Counted from the first letter of the stretch, positions 1-13,300 are shown. The stretch: 64,000 nucleotides of DNA from Nematostella vectensis (GCF_932526225.1 NC_064034.1:17062887-17126886); one strand, 5' to 3'. The notes: generated by a model not told the origin, from the sequence alone. Made by a program: numbers and translations.

Positions 1-450
1 TAGATCACGCCGGCGCCACCCGTCACAATAGCACTACTCCCTACCCCTGCTACTACGGGCACTGCAACTATGACGACATAGCATACATATACACGTCATG
101 ATAACATCATTCAAGCAAGTTATATGGCCATCACTTTTGCGACGGGCACTGCAACTATGACGTCATAGCATTCATAAACACGTCATGATATTGTCATTTA
201 CACAAGTTATATGGCCATCTCTTTTGCGATAACATGATAACATGCCATTATGACGTCATTAAATACATATGTCACACGTCATGATTACGTCATCCAAACA
301 AATTATATGGTAACACCTTATGCAACGGGTGACATGCCACTATGAAGTAGTAAGCATATATATCGTCATGATTACGTCTATCAAACAAGTTATGTGGACA
401 TCATTTATGGGACGACATGCCACTATGAAGTGATATAGAACATATATTGC
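1..450. repeat. Diverged tandem repeat, about 84-bp unit, rich in TGACGTCA-like words
   Basis: About five imperfect copies of a unit of roughly 84 bases. Each carries a 'ctatgacgtcat' word, then 'cacgtcatgat' and 'acaagttatatggccatc'. The palindromic TGACGTCA core is the ATF/CREB consensus, but here it is probably just part of the satellite unit. No coding signal is seen. The block lies 3' of the last recognised exon of the minus-strand gene that ends at 543. Confidence 0.75.
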
Positions 451-542
451 GTCATGATTACGTCTTTAAAAAAAAGGTATGCAAATATTTTGCCTGCGAT
501 ATTCTTTGGCCCCGCAAATCCAGTGCTCATCATGTATATAAC

Positions 543-3500
543 CTATGACAAAGACAATTTCGTCGTGTCCGTACAGTTTCGAATGCTGCGTGCATGCGCA
601 AGAGAGACAAGGTACTTGCCTTCTTGCAGGCTGTGCATTTCTTCACTGGGTACCCACTGACCATAGACCACGGGATCTGTCAAGAGCGCCAAAAGGAAAA
701 AAAAACACTAGTATTTATTACTGAAAACACGAGAAATGTAGAAAGAGCACAAAAATAACTCAGAAGAAGAAAAAAAGAAAGAAGGAGAAACCGCTTCGTA
801 GCACGAATAAATTATGGTGATATGGTGCTTTTGCCTACAGCAATCAAAATTAGTCGAAGTCTTCATTTATCGACAATCCATGAGATGTAGTGAGCCTTAC
901 CTGGAAGGGTGCAGTTTCTGCCGTGGAATCCCTGAGTACAGTTACACGTATAATTGACGGAGCTTGCATCGAGTACCACGATACACACGGAATCGTTCCC
1001 ACATGGGTTAGGAATGCAAGGATCTACAAATAAACAGTTAAAGCCAATAAAAACCCCTGCCATATTGGTCCCTACAACTATGGCCTTGGAGGAAAGGGTA
1101 ACAGCACAAGAGTAAAGGGTTCATAATACACGAAAAAGGGGTACATAATACACGAAAAAGGGGTACATAATACACGAAAAAGGGGTACATAATACACGAA
1201 AAAGGGGTACATAATACACGAAAAAGGGGTACATAATACACGAAAAAGGGGTACATAATACACGAAAAAGGGGTACATAATACACGAAAAAGGGGTACAT
1301 AATACACGAAAAAGGGGTACATAATTCACGAAAAAGGGTACGTAATACACGAAAAAGGGGTACATAATACACGAAAAAGGGGTACATAATACACGAAAAA
1401 GGGGTACGTAATACACGAAAAAGGGGTACATAATACACGAAAAAGGGGTACATAATACACGAAAAAGGGGTACATAATACACGAAAAAGGAGAACATAAT
1501 TCACGAAAAAGGGGTACATAATACACGAAAAAGGGGTACATAATACACGAAAAAGGGGTACGTAATACACGAAAAAGGAGAACATAATTCACGAAAAAGG
1601 GGTACATAATACACGAAAAAGGGGTACATAATACACGAAAAAGGGGTACATAATACACGAAAAAGGGGTACGTAATACACGAAAAAGGGGTACATAATAA
1701 ACGAGGAAGGGGTACATAATACACGAGGAAGGGGTACATAATACACGAGGAAGGGGTACATAATAAACGAGGAAGGGATACATAATACAACAGGAAGGGG
1801 TACATAATAAACGAGGCAGGGGTACATAATACAAGAGGAAGGGGTACATAATAAACGAGGATGGGGTACATAATAAACGAGGAAGGTGTACATAATACAC
1901 GAGGAAGGGGTACATAATAAACGAGGAAGGGATACATAATACAAGAGGAAGGGGTACATAATAAACGAGGAAGGGGTACATAATACAAGAGGAAGGGGTG
2001 CATGATATACTAGGAGGGGGCACATAATGCAGGAAGGAGGGATACTTAATATACAAGGGTATATAGTATACTAGGAAGGAATACGTAATTTAGAAAGGAG
2101 GGCTACATAATATAGGAGGAAGGGATACAAATTACACGAGAAAGGGGTACATAATGCAGAAACACATCCTCTCCATGACCAAAAAAACTCACCAACAAAG
2201 TTTGTGCAGTTGAAACCTTCGACACAAGTTGTATTTGTTGAGTTACTTGCTAAGTTTGCAAAATAACCTGTAACAGTAAAAAAAGTAAAGTACGCATCTT
2301 CCATTGCTTGATATAAAAAGTAACTTGTGGACTGTTAACCTTTTTACTAGGCATAGGCAATGCGATTTTCCCGTAAGCATATTTGTTCAGAGAGACTTAA
2401 AAAAGGAGTCTTTGGGCATGCGGGCTTTACCTGGGGTAAAGGTGCCGCCAGTGCAGGCTTGAGACTGGGTAGGATCGCCTTGACAATCCAGTCCTCCTCG
2501 GGCAGGGGCGGGTGAGTCACATGACCTGTTGCGTGTTTGAGTCAGATCGACACATGGACTCCATGAGGACCAATCCGAGAAACTTCCATTCACTGAAAGC
2601 AAGCGAGGTCTATAATCCTTCAGGATAACACACCTCAATACTACGGACACTTTAAAACTACGGACACTTTAAAAAATATAAAGTACGCATCTTCCATTGA
2701 AGGTATTTTTACAAATATAAGAGGACACCTTCAAACTACAAACTCTTTATATGGTTCTGAAGATTTTTCTTGATATGACCGCTACGTATAACTCCTAGAT
2801 TGCTTGCGTAGTGAAAGCGCTACAATCCTCTTGTAAATAAAATAAAGCGATGACTAAAAAGTCGCACTGTCATGAGCGCAAACATCGTCCTAGATAGCTT
2901 ACATATCCTCACGCGGTTGATAAGTAGAACCTCGCCGCGTCGTGGTGTGCAAAGAATCAAACATTCGTATGTGCTGGTAGCGTAATATCGTACCTGGATC
3001 ACATGTAAAGAGCTCGATTCTGCATATCCACGTGACCCACTCTTGGGGTGCTATTCATACCTGGGTCACATGTAAAGAGCTCGATTCTTAGACATATCCA
3101 CGTGACCCACTCTTGGGGTGCTATTCATACGTGGGTCACATGTAAAGAGCTCGATTCTTAGACATATCCACGTGACCCACTTTTGGGGTGCTATTCATAC
3201 CTGGGTCCCATGAAAACAGCTCGATTCTTAGACATAGCCACGTGACCCACTCTTGGGGTGCTATTCATACCTGGGTCACATGTAAAGAGCTCGATTCTTA
3301 GACATATCCACGTGACCCACTCTTGGGGTGCTATTCGGATGCGGGTGGCCTCCAAGTCATTCAGAGGGTGTGTGATGACGTCATTCTCGTCTACAGCGGG
3401 ATTATCAAACTCCTGCAAACAGTCATGGGCCGATTTTTAACACACAAGGTGACAATTGTTCACATTGCCTTCGCCTCACTCTTAGTCTCTGTTAGTATCA

Positions 3501-6287
3501 ACACCTTTGTCATGCACTCTATTTATAAGAATCCTTTTGAATGGAAGTTAAGCCTTAATTTGCTAAACATTTCGCGATGGACAAGGCCGGCTCTTATAGG
3601 GATCCCCCCTACCCACCCCCCTCCCCCAGTAGTAGAATTGAGGGTCTAATTTTATGCTATATCGAATAACGGCTTCAGTAATACTATACCTTTGGGTCTG
3701 TCTGGTGCTAAGCATGCTAAACATTTCGCGATGGACAAGGGCGGCTTTTATAGGGATCCCCCCTAACCCCCCCCCCCCCCCCCCCCTCCCCCAGTAGTAG
3801 AATTGAGGGTCTAATTTTGGGCTATATCGAATAACGGCTTCAGTAATACTATACCTTTGGGTCTGTCTGGCCAAGGTCTTTAACGTCCTGCCAGCTTGTG
3901 TCATCGGTGGTATATGAGAGAATAAACTTAGTGATGTAGCTTGGGTGAGCAGGCGTGTACCCTTGGATGGCGAGACTGTTAATCGTACGTAACTGACCTG
4001 AAGAAAAAAGTACAAATTTAAACACGTGTAAATTAAGAATCTTTAAACAAGTGAAAATTCAAAATCTTTAAACAAGCGAAAAAGGAGAGAGGCTATTCAA
4101 AATCAATTTGAGTACATACTCTAAACATTAGGCGGTCTATTAAGTTTATTACCTAGGTTAACCTCTCTAAACATGGGGTTTCTTACCTAGGTTAACCTGT
4201 AAGAACTGATAGACGTCATCCAAGTCAGCGCACCATGCCTTGCTGGTATTCACCACAGCCTTGTAAGCCTCAAGGTCGGCCGTGTGGGTCGTGGCAACCA
4301 GCGTGTCGCTATCAGGTGTCAGGATACCTGTGCTGAACATGCCATCGCACGCTTCTGCAGATCAGCGGTAAATTATGGTAGGGTGGTCACGTACATTATA
4401 ATAGGTTGGTCCCGTACGTTATGGTAGGTTGGTCACTTACGTTATGGTAGGTTGGTCCCGTACGTTATGGTAGGTTGGTCCCGTACATTATGGTAGGGTG
4501 GTCACGTACATTATAGCAGGTTGGTCCCGTAAGTTATGGTAGGTTGGTCACTTACGTTATGGTAGGGTGGTCCCGTACGTTATGGTAGGTTGGTCACGTA
4601 CACTATGGAAGGTTGGTCACGTACGTTATGGTACGTTTGTCCCGTACGTTATGGTAGGTTGGTCATGTACGTTATGGCAGGCTGGTCCCGTACGTTATGG
4701 TAGGTTTGTCCCGTACATTATGGTAGGTTGGTCCCGTACATTATGGTAGTTTGGTCACGTACATTATGGTAGGTTGGTCACGTACATTATGGTAGGTTGG
4801 TCAGGTACGTTATGGTAGGTTGGTCCCGTACGTTACGTTATGGTAGGTTGGTCATGTACATTATCGTAGGGTGGTCCCGTACGTTATGGTAGGTTGGTCA
4901 CATACGTTATGGTAGGTTTGTCCCGTACGTTATGGTAGGTTGGTCACGTACATTATGGTAGGTTGGTCCCGTACATTATGGTAGGCTGGTCACGTACGTT
5001 ATGGTAGGCTGGTCACGTACGTTATGGTAGGTTGGTCCCGTACATTATGGTAGGTTGGTCCCGTACGTTATGGTAGGCTGGTCACGTACGTTATGGTAGG
5101 CTGGTCACGTACGTTATGGTAGGTTTGTCCCGTACGTTATGGTAGGGTGGTCCCGTACATTATGGTAGGTTGGTCACGTACATTATGGTAGGCTGGTCAC
5201 GTACGTTATGGTAGGCTGGTCACGTACGTTATGGTAGGTTTGTCCCGTACGTTATGGTAGGTTTGTCCCGTACGTTATGGTAGGTTTGTCCCGTACGTTA
5301 TGGTAGGCTGGTCCCGTACGTTATGGTAGGTTGGTCCCGTACGTTATGGTAGGTTGGTCCCGTACATTATGGTAGGGTGGTCCCGTACGTTATGGTAGGT
5401 TGGTCCCGTACGTTATGGTAGGTTGGTCCCGTACGTTATGGTAGGCTGGTCACGTACGTTATGGTAGGCTGGTCACTTACGTTATGGTAGGCTGGTCACT
5501 TACGTTATGGTAGGCTGGTCACTTACGTTATGGTAGGCTGGTCACTTACGTTATGGTAGGCTGGTCACTTACGTTATGGTAGGCTGGTCACTTACGTTAT
5601 GGTAGGCTGGTCACTTACGTTATGGTAGGTTGGTCCCGTACGTTATGGTAGGCTGGTCGCGTACGTTATGGTAGGCTGGTCCCGTGTATTATGGAAGTTT
5701 GGCCCTGTACATGAGTCCTAATATGACAGTGTCACAGGCTCTTATTGTAATTCGCTAATTCACGGAGAAATAACCTCTCACGAAAGAATTTAAAAGGGCT
5801 AGTTATTAAAGTCAGACACTCCTCGCGATAATGCTATTTTAGACCCAATATTTTGTCCTTTTTTTCTGCTTCTTTTTCTGCCTTCAATGTTGTATTTCCC
5901 CAAAATGTAACGACACCAATATGCTGTCATTTCTATTGACTTATTTTTCCACCTAATCAATATTTCACTTTTATCCTATTCACCCTCTTCCCGAGGTAAT
6001 GTGGCCTGCTATCAGGGGGTGGATGTTTTTTCCTGCGAAAATACGAGCCATTATCAGCCGGTATCGTTTGTCCCACAAAGGCAAAATGGAAGGCGCAGAC
6101 TCTTTTATTCAAATATGATTTTTGCTACTGCTGTACGCTTTACGTTAGTTTTCAATAACTGTTTTTTTTTTTTGTGAGGGATGGAAAATAACACGTGAAA
6201 ATACCTACCAGTCCCATTAAAGGCCGCACACGGACAAAACAAGAGAGACACGACGAGGAAAACCGCCGCACAACAACTAGTTCCCAT
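543..6287 (-). CDS. Secreted F5/8C-TSP1-EGF multidomain protein (8 exons)
   Basis: Exons 5' to 3' are 6287-6209, 4354-4187, 3997-3855, 3412-3271, 2592-2431, 2267-2193, 1023-901 and 676-543, giving about 341 aa. Exon 1 encodes a signal peptide (hydrophobic AAVFLVVSLLFC core). Exons 2-4 form one complete coagulation factor 5/8 C-terminal (discoidin) domain: it starts ACDGMFSTG, has WCADL and FLQVNLG in the first third, and ends IRIAPQEW...LRIELFTC. Exon 5 is a thrombospondin type 1 repeat (FSDWSSWSPC, then CSDxPAPARGG-like spacing). Exon 6 is a short linker with several N-glycosylation sequons. Exon 7 is an EGF-like domain (CIPNPCGNDSVC...CNCTQGFHGRNC). Domain-boundary introns are all phase 1, typical of shuffled extracellular modules. 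Exons 1-7 are well supported by splice sites and phase. The last exon is less certain: it can read to a TAG at 543-545, or use an internal GC-type donor (GCAAGT) and continue out of the window. Likely an extracellular adhesion or matrix protein; no ortholog name is assigned. Confidence 0.86.
1116..2155. repeat. 22-bp minisatellite in intron between linker and EGF exons
   Basis: About 45 tandem copies of a 22-base unit (acacgaaaaaggggtacata + at). Two sub-families occupy separate blocks: 'cacgaaaaagg' from about 1116 to 1690 and 'aacgaggaagg' from about 1690 to 2000, then decayed copies. The long overlapping minus-strand ORFs through here (MYPFFVYYVPLFRVL-like) are artefacts of a unit lacking stops. 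The array sits 30-40 bases downstream, in gene direction, of the 5' splice site at 2193. Confidence 0.95.
2992..3340 (-). repeat. Five tandem copies of discoidin exon 3' end plus splice donor
   Basis: A 70-base unit is repeated about five times. In gene orientation each copy holds the last roughly 57 bases of the exon at 3271-3412 (…ctctttacatgtgacccag) followed by the donor GTATGAATAG. The most upstream copy, with its donor at 3261-3270, completes the F5/8C domain in frame. The downstream copies would shift the frame because 70 is not a multiple of three. Confidence 0.92.
3562..3870 (-). repeat. Duplicated segment containing exon end and donor (two copies)
   Basis: Copies at about 3562-3705 and 3716-3870, roughly 145-155 bases each. 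Both contain, in gene orientation, the last 16 bases of the exon at 3855-3997 (CCAGACAGACCCAAAG), its donor GTATAG, and the following intron sequence including a C/G-rich run. The copy at 3855 joins in frame to the previous exon; the copy ending near 3690 is a decoy donor. Confidence 0.9.
4372..5705. repeat. 23-bp minisatellite in intron 1 of the F5/8C gene
   Basis: About 58 copies of a 23-base unit based on ttatggtaggttggtcccgt + acg, with variants at a few positions (cccgtac, cacgtac, cacttac). The block 5450-5630 is especially homogeneous (cacttac type), suggesting recent amplification. It starts about 20 bases upstream of the acceptor of the first discoidin exon (4354). Confidence 0.95.
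5706..6208. other. Remainder of intron 1 of the F5/8C gene
   Basis: AT-rich intron sequence between the minisatellite and the signal-peptide exon. No coding or repeat structure beyond short T runs was recognised. Confidence 0.6.
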
Positions 6288-7304
6288 GTCTTTAAAGGTT
6301 GGTGGCTGTCGCGCCCAGCACTCATCTTTACACAGCCTTTATGACGTACTTCCACGAGCTCGCAAACCGAAAACGCGCACGCATCCGCTGACCACGTGGC
6401 TTTTTGAGTGGCAAGAAGACTGCGCCCGTCACGCCTGAGAAGGACGAAATCTAAACAAAATCTTGAAAAGAAAATAAGCCTTTCTGACAAAAAAAACTTG
6501 TGGCTGATTGGTAAGCGCAAAATAGATTGCTTTTTCTTTTTAAAAGCGTGTAAATTATCTATTTAGATATCAAGTTTAATCTAAAAAGAAACTCTATCTA
6601 TCTAAGCGCGCATGAGTTTGTCAACCAAAATGTCACGGACTTCTGAGTGCAAGTCTCCTTTTTATATATTTGAAGTTTTGACTTCGACTGAGTCGCTTCG
6701 ACTCAGAATGAAAGCAAAGACATAGGGGCTGCGGCAACAAACATAGCTACATAAGATTTCAATTATATTTTTCTTATGATATTCCTGAAATGGTCACAAT
6801 CAAACGTAGCGGAAAAGTAGCTGAAATATATATTTTTTACCTCTTCCAAGAAAACATTTTTCAGCCAGAGAGAAAACAAACATTTATCACGAAAACGCCG
6901 GGAAGCAGTTGTTAAAAAAGGTGCGCTTATTTAAAATGAAGCTATTCTAGTGCGCAAGGGTAAAAATAAGAAAAACTGAAAAAAATGTTTGCTTCAAAAC
7001 GTTTTCATTCTTTTCAGAGAAGATTGAAAATATACGCACTTTTGATGTTTTTATTTTTAATGCCAACCACAGGTAACCCAGTAAATATCCTACCCCGTCC
7101 CCTCCCCACTAGATTTGCCCACTAGTTGCACCTTGTGCTCTATCGCGTAAACACCGAGAAGAACCTTATTTACAATTGGTTCTTTATCTTTATGGTTACT
7201 TAAAGCTCCTTGTTCTTGAAGTTACAATTCCCTGGAGCATTGCAAATAAGGCTGGAGCTTTTATCCTCGAAGCTTGGTTTGTCTTTTTTATATTGAGATC
7301 AAAC
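6288..7304. promoter_or_regulatory. Shared intergenic region of the divergent F5/8C gene and GRAMD4
   Basis: Just over 1 kb separates the two start codons (6287 minus, 7305 plus). It must hold both promoters and 5' UTRs. It is AT-rich with no recognisable repeat. No TATA box or initiator is confidently assigned. Confidence 0.5.
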
Positions 7305-10300
7305 ATGCTTCGCGCTGCCTTTAAATCTAAAACCCCCAAAGATGGTGGAGAGAAAGTTTTACGTAGTTCAGGAACAAAAGAAATAGGAGACGAACTCCAG
7401 GATGACTCTCTGGAGGTCACATTTGAGCAAGAAGCCAACTCAGAAAATAGTTCTGTTTCTCTGACGGATTCTACTGCAAATAATACACCGAACGAGGGCA
7501 AAGAAGGAGAATATTCGGACGACCTTGGATCACCCATTTCTGCTACAAGTCCAATTAAAGACAAGGATTTCCCTTATACGGAGAGAGATATCTACGAAAT
7601 GCAACTGGTGCAGTTACAGGAACAGTTGGTAGCTACAATGATAGAGGCACAAGAAAAAGGTACACTAAACACGTTAATAATACACGACTGCGTCATCATC
7701 ATTAAAACAAATATTTTTATGATCTTGTGATCTTTATTTCAAGTTTCAAGCGATTTATGAAACCTTATTCAGCACAATTTTACGAATATAATGGTTAAAT
7801 TACTTAACATGTGGTTATTTTGAAGACGAACAACTACAAAAGTTTTCCTCCATTGATGTTGACAAGTTGTACAAAGAGCTTGAACACGAGAGAAAAAGAA
7901 GTGCTGATTTGGAGGAAAAGGTCAAGATATTAAAGCACAAGAACAACAACAAATTGTACAGGTAAATATGATAAGTTTAGGTGAAGGAGGGGGGGGGGGG
8001 GGGGGGGGAGGGGGGAGCCTCCCTATAGAACTATACATTCAAGCATTTCCCTTATCGGTGATAGATTTACACTTTAAGCCCCCCAGATGTGTTATGTTGG
8101 CAAGGTCTGTCTGACCCAGCAGAATTTGCTGAATATTTAGTATTTGATAGAAACATATACATCCCTCAAAACATCACTCAAACTTAGAAGAAAAGATTGA
8201 CAAACATATCACAAGTAAGAACATAATTCTAGTTAAAAAAGTAGCAGTCCTCTTAAAATACTAATATCATGGTTCTATTGCAGGGTAGAGTATAGACAAG
8301 GTTTATTATTTTCAAGTGATCCTGATCCCAGGGCTAGACAAATGATCTATAATCCCAAATTTGGGTGAGACTGATCCCTTATCCCATATGATTCTGAATG
8401 AGATTGATCCCAATTTTTGGTTCCCAGAAAACTTCTTATGATTTCAATATTTTGAAAAATTATCCAGACCCCATTAACATAATGATTTTGGGTGCCAACT
8501 ACAGGAAGAATGCAAGCAAAGCTGACCCTAGAAGCAAGGGAAGTAACAGACATTCATGGCATTCAGGGGCAGAAGGAGAAGATTGGGTTGATCTAGGGAC
8601 AGAGCAGGATGATAGTGAAGGAGCAGAGCATAATTCATTGCCTGTGGCTGACAGCACATCAGGTCCAATCTCTGGGCCATCAGATGAAATACAGCCTGGT
8701 CAGAAGTCTAGTGGTATATTCATTTTTTTTTCTGTTAGTATCAGTTTTGTACTTTAAAAATAACATTTAAGGGGGATTAGGGGAAGGCTCACTACAGCAG
8801 TTTGAGCTGGTTGAATGGTTTGTCAAGTTACTTATGAAGAAATTATTCATTGTAGGTGAATCAGAGAAACAGAAGATTTCAAAGATTGCAGATTACAAGA
8901 AAATAATTTTGGAAATGGTAACATGAGTTATTACAGAGTACCCATTTAATTGGAAGTTGTCTTGATTATGAGTACAGATACATGTGTGTTTTTTTCAGCT
9001 TGTTGACAGATTATGGGATTTCGTTAATGATGAGCCTGAAACAGATGCCTGCCAGGAAGATGAAGGGGAACCCCTATCTGTTAAAAAGTATGTCATCTAC
9101 CCTCTTTATTATTGATAAAAATTGATTTGAGCAAACAGCTATGCTCTCTGGATTCTATGGGATGCCTTGGTTGTTATGTATAAGGGTTAAAATGCAAAGC
9201 CAAAATGGAGTTGCAAAATATGCCAACATTTTGGACTTTTATTCAGTCCTTCTGCAGGGTGACTCAACATTATTACGATCTTAAGTCGCCCTGAAGAAGG
9301 GTTGAATAAAAGTCCAAAACATTGGCATAGTTTGAGACTCTGTTTTAATTTTCCATTCTACCCTTTTCATTTATCATGGATATCCCAATCTAGGTAAACA
9401 AAAATTGACACTATCCTTTTCCCCACAGTCTGAAGGAGAATATCAACCGATTCAGTAAGTATTTTTTGTGAGCAGGTTTTACATCACAGCAACGTAACCC
9501 ATTCTTAGACAACACGTTTCACTGTTCCCTAGGTAATGGCATTTGTCCTATCACCAGTTTTGTGAAGGCTGTGAACAGACTTGTGAGCTGGTCCAATGGA
9601 ACAGCATCTTTTATGGCATTTATGGCAAGTTCACTCACCTATTACACTCTAAAATGTCCCAAATGTAACCTAGTTAAAACATACATCAATCTCAGATACA
9701 GGTTTGTTTTGCTGAATAGAGATTTATTTTCAAGCTGAGAAAAATCTAAATTGGTATACAAACTATGAGAAATTAATATCTGCCAACCACAAGAGGATAG
9801 GCAAGGGTGAAGCTAAATTACATGCTAGATAACAATTTAAAGGTTTAGAGTCCTTGCAAATGAACATGGATCAAATAAAGCTCAAGAAAAAAGATACCCA
9901 TTCTTATATAACTCATTAATGTACTACTACATACCATTACATAAAAAGGGCTCTCGGTCAACTCAAGCAAACTACAGGCCTATCCCATTGACATGTATAT
10001 CTTGCAAGCTACTGGAACACATTGTCATCACTCTTAAAGCATCTCGCACTCTTAACCTAGTTAGACGGAACTTATATAGTTGTTCTAAAGTAGTAAAAGC
10101 CAGCGCCTACTGTTCCTTAGTGCGCCCCACGTTGTCCTACGCGTCAACTGTGTGGGATCCCTACACTCAGAAGAACATTAACAAGATCGAGATGGTCCAG
10201 AGGCGCGCAGCTCGTTTTGTATATAGTAACTATTCTCGCTATGTTAGTGTTAGTGCTTTTATCAGTGATCTCAAGTGGCCAGAGCTCTACCTTATAAGGA

Positions 10301-13300
10301 AACAGGATCGTCTTTGCATGTTGTATAAAATTGTAAATGGCCTTGTACCTGACCACATAAGTTATTGCTTGTCCGTCACTCGTTGTAATCACCCGTTTAA
10401 ACTTAATGTTCTTGCCCCCCGTACAGATGTTTACAAGTTTTCATATTTTCCTAATACTATTCCAGATTGGAACAGCCTTCCGGCACACACCGCTAGTGCC
10501 GGTTCATTAGATTCATTCAAGACCTTAGTCTCCTAATAGAGCTGTGTAGCATATTATGTATTGGTTTAGTCTTATTCATTCCTATATATTTATTTATCTT
10601 GGTGTAATGCAACTCAGCCTAACCGAGCATTAAAACTGAAACTATTCTAATTATAAATGAGCAAGTAGATATTTTGAGAAACCCAGAACACACCAGTTAG
10701 TTAAAGGGGACTAAAAATATGTTTCTGAAGTAGGCCATGGTTACATAAAGCAATATACTATCAGAGAAGAAACTAATCAGAGGTTAATAGTCTGTAATCC
10801 ACCTGACTACAGATCTACATGTTTGCTGCTCGATACGGCTACCTTCTCTCCTTGGTGCTACTCCTGTGCATCGGCAAGCTGTTCATGAATTATCTTCATG
10901 CCAGGTAAAACTTATATTACTTTGTGGAATCATTCGCAGGGGGTGGGGGAAACAGTCCTAGAATATTACCATGATGAGGGGCAGGGATAGCCGGAAAGGT
11001 CGGCAAATTCTTATAGCTATTTAAGTCTTCCTTGATTTCATTTTCCCAGACAGAATGTAGTCTTCTTGCGCTTCATGACTGACAAATGCAGATGGCTGCA
11101 AAGGAGACTAGACAAAATACTCATATAGCCAGTTTGAATGAAAAAACAAAACATAAGCCAAACAATATATTAGAAGCTGTTGTTTATAACCATTTTATGA
11201 TGATTAATTCAACATAGATTTCCCCACTATACAGTCTTTTCACTGACAGTGATCAGTTAACATTCCACTGACAGTTGCCTTTGTTTCTTCCAATCCTACC
11301 ATAAGGCTATTTTTGATTTCTTAAATGTTAAAGTCGAAAGATGTTTGATTAGCCCGAGTATCAGACGATTTAATTTTTTTCAAATGTGGGTGGTTAACAA
11401 TTAAATAAAATAAAAAACAAAACAAAAAAAACCCTCATGAACAATAAAGCAACTTGTATTTAGTAATGTGTGTTTGATAATTATCTTTCACTCTTTGCTG
11501 CCTTTTTAGGGGAATTGCCTCACAACTCGGATTTAAGAAGAAAACGAAGGAAGAGGTGTGTATAAAAGAGTAAACTCTTAGAAAATCTGACGCCAAACTG
11601 ATGTTATCTTTATACAATCTTCTTTAGCCTCCTTCTGATGATAAGAGTTGGTCAGACAAGTTCCAGCTAGTTCTTCAAGTCGCCAGAAGAGTACAGGTAA
11701 ACATTTTAAAATGTTTGATTAATTGATTGATTGGCATCGATGGCTGAGCATTAAAATAATGAGGTAATTTCGGAAAACACATTTTTACCAATGTGTTGTT
11801 CAAGAAAATATCCATACCTCCCCCCCCCCCCCCCAGGAATTTCCAGAGGGGAGGGGGTGTAATTTTTTTTCCAGGGGGCTGGAAATTCCAGAGGAGTGGG
11901 GGGTCATACCCCCAACCCCCTCAATAGGGGGTATGGATATTTTCTGGGAATACACAATGTAGAAAGAATATAGTAAGAATGGATAGTGGGATTTACATAC
12001 AAGAATTATGGTAAAAGTCGATTTGATATTTTAAAAATTGGATACACAGGAAATTCTTGTTACAAAATCTGGGGAAAGTAGGGGAGAGGTGGCTGAGCCA
12101 AAACCCCTGAATTTCATAAAAATCATAAAACAGGAACCAGCTGAAACAAATTTCATGCATTTTCATTTCCCATTCACATTCCATGCATTCCCGTGTAAAG
12201 TTTGAAATGTTTCTTTGAATTTTTCTTTGAATGTATTCGCACGTGCTGCTTAGGGTTTATGGTACACATGTTCACATGTTTTTTTTAAATAAAACACGTT
12301 GAACCGTAACATTGCACTGTGTAGTGTTGATTTTTATTCTTCTGATAATTTAACCCTTTCACGCCCAAGTTTTTTTGACTGACGCACACAAAATGACATC
12401 AGGTCTACAGTTTTTCTCTTTTTCCTTAGAATTTCATGGGCTGACATAGTAAGAACAAATATTGCCCACATAATTATTGATCGGAATAAAGTACTGGTTT
12501 TCAAAATATTGTATTGCAACAATTTTTATAAGCAGGCAAAGACAAACTTTTTTGAATTTAGCGCGATTTAATCGCGTGCTCGTCATTTGTTAGTTCCAGT
12601 TTATGCATGTTTTCAGATAAACTACATCAAATTAACTTCAAAGATTCAGAGTTAACTCTTTAGGGAAGCACATCCAAGTATTATACATAGCTATTTTTCA
12701 GGTTTAAGCGAGCTGGTTGTGATAGTCATGTCAGCACCGTTTCTACACAATACAGCATCAACATGGCGGCAATAAAAGCACGGCTTGCATGGTCATTTCT
12801 AAATTTTAATGGCTTTATTTCATGGATTGAACAAAACTCAACTGTCCATTTTTGCTCATGATTGTCTAATTGATTGCAATTGGCCATAATCTGTGAATAA
12901 ATCAAGTATAGCACAACAACACGAATATTTGAGAACATCATCGAGCGGAACGAGTGGTGAATATTGAACAAATTCAATATGGTATTGTGAAGAATTTTCT
13001 GCATTGTTTTCAGGTGCGGCCAAAATAGGCTTGCAAGAAAGTATTATTTGCTGCTATTGGTTTTGCAATGTCCAACTGGATGTGAAACAAGTCTTTTTCA
13101 CTCAAATATTTGCGAATTGTTGGCAATAGTCCGATGTCATGAGTACTTACAAAAATACCGAGATGGTGGCTGAATTTATTCACCGCTAGTTCCTGCATCG
13201 TTCGCTGTTGCTCTCAAACCACTCAGAATCTTTCTCCGTTTCCTTTTTGCCATTTAGAAGCGCCTCAAACAAGTTTGTTCGATTGACAAGAAATTAAATC

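Noticed and set aside
1038-2056. Long overlapping minus-strand ORFs rich in PFFVYYVPLFRVL
   Set aside because: They are translations of the 22-bp minisatellite, which lacks stops in all frames, and lie inside an intron.
4567-4749. Plus-strand ORF of VPYVMVGWSRTLW repeats
   Set aside because: Translation of the 23-bp minisatellite in an intron.
7196-7564. 122-codon minus-strand ORF opposite GRAMD4 exon 1
   Set aside because: Shadow of the coding exon; no domain or splice support.
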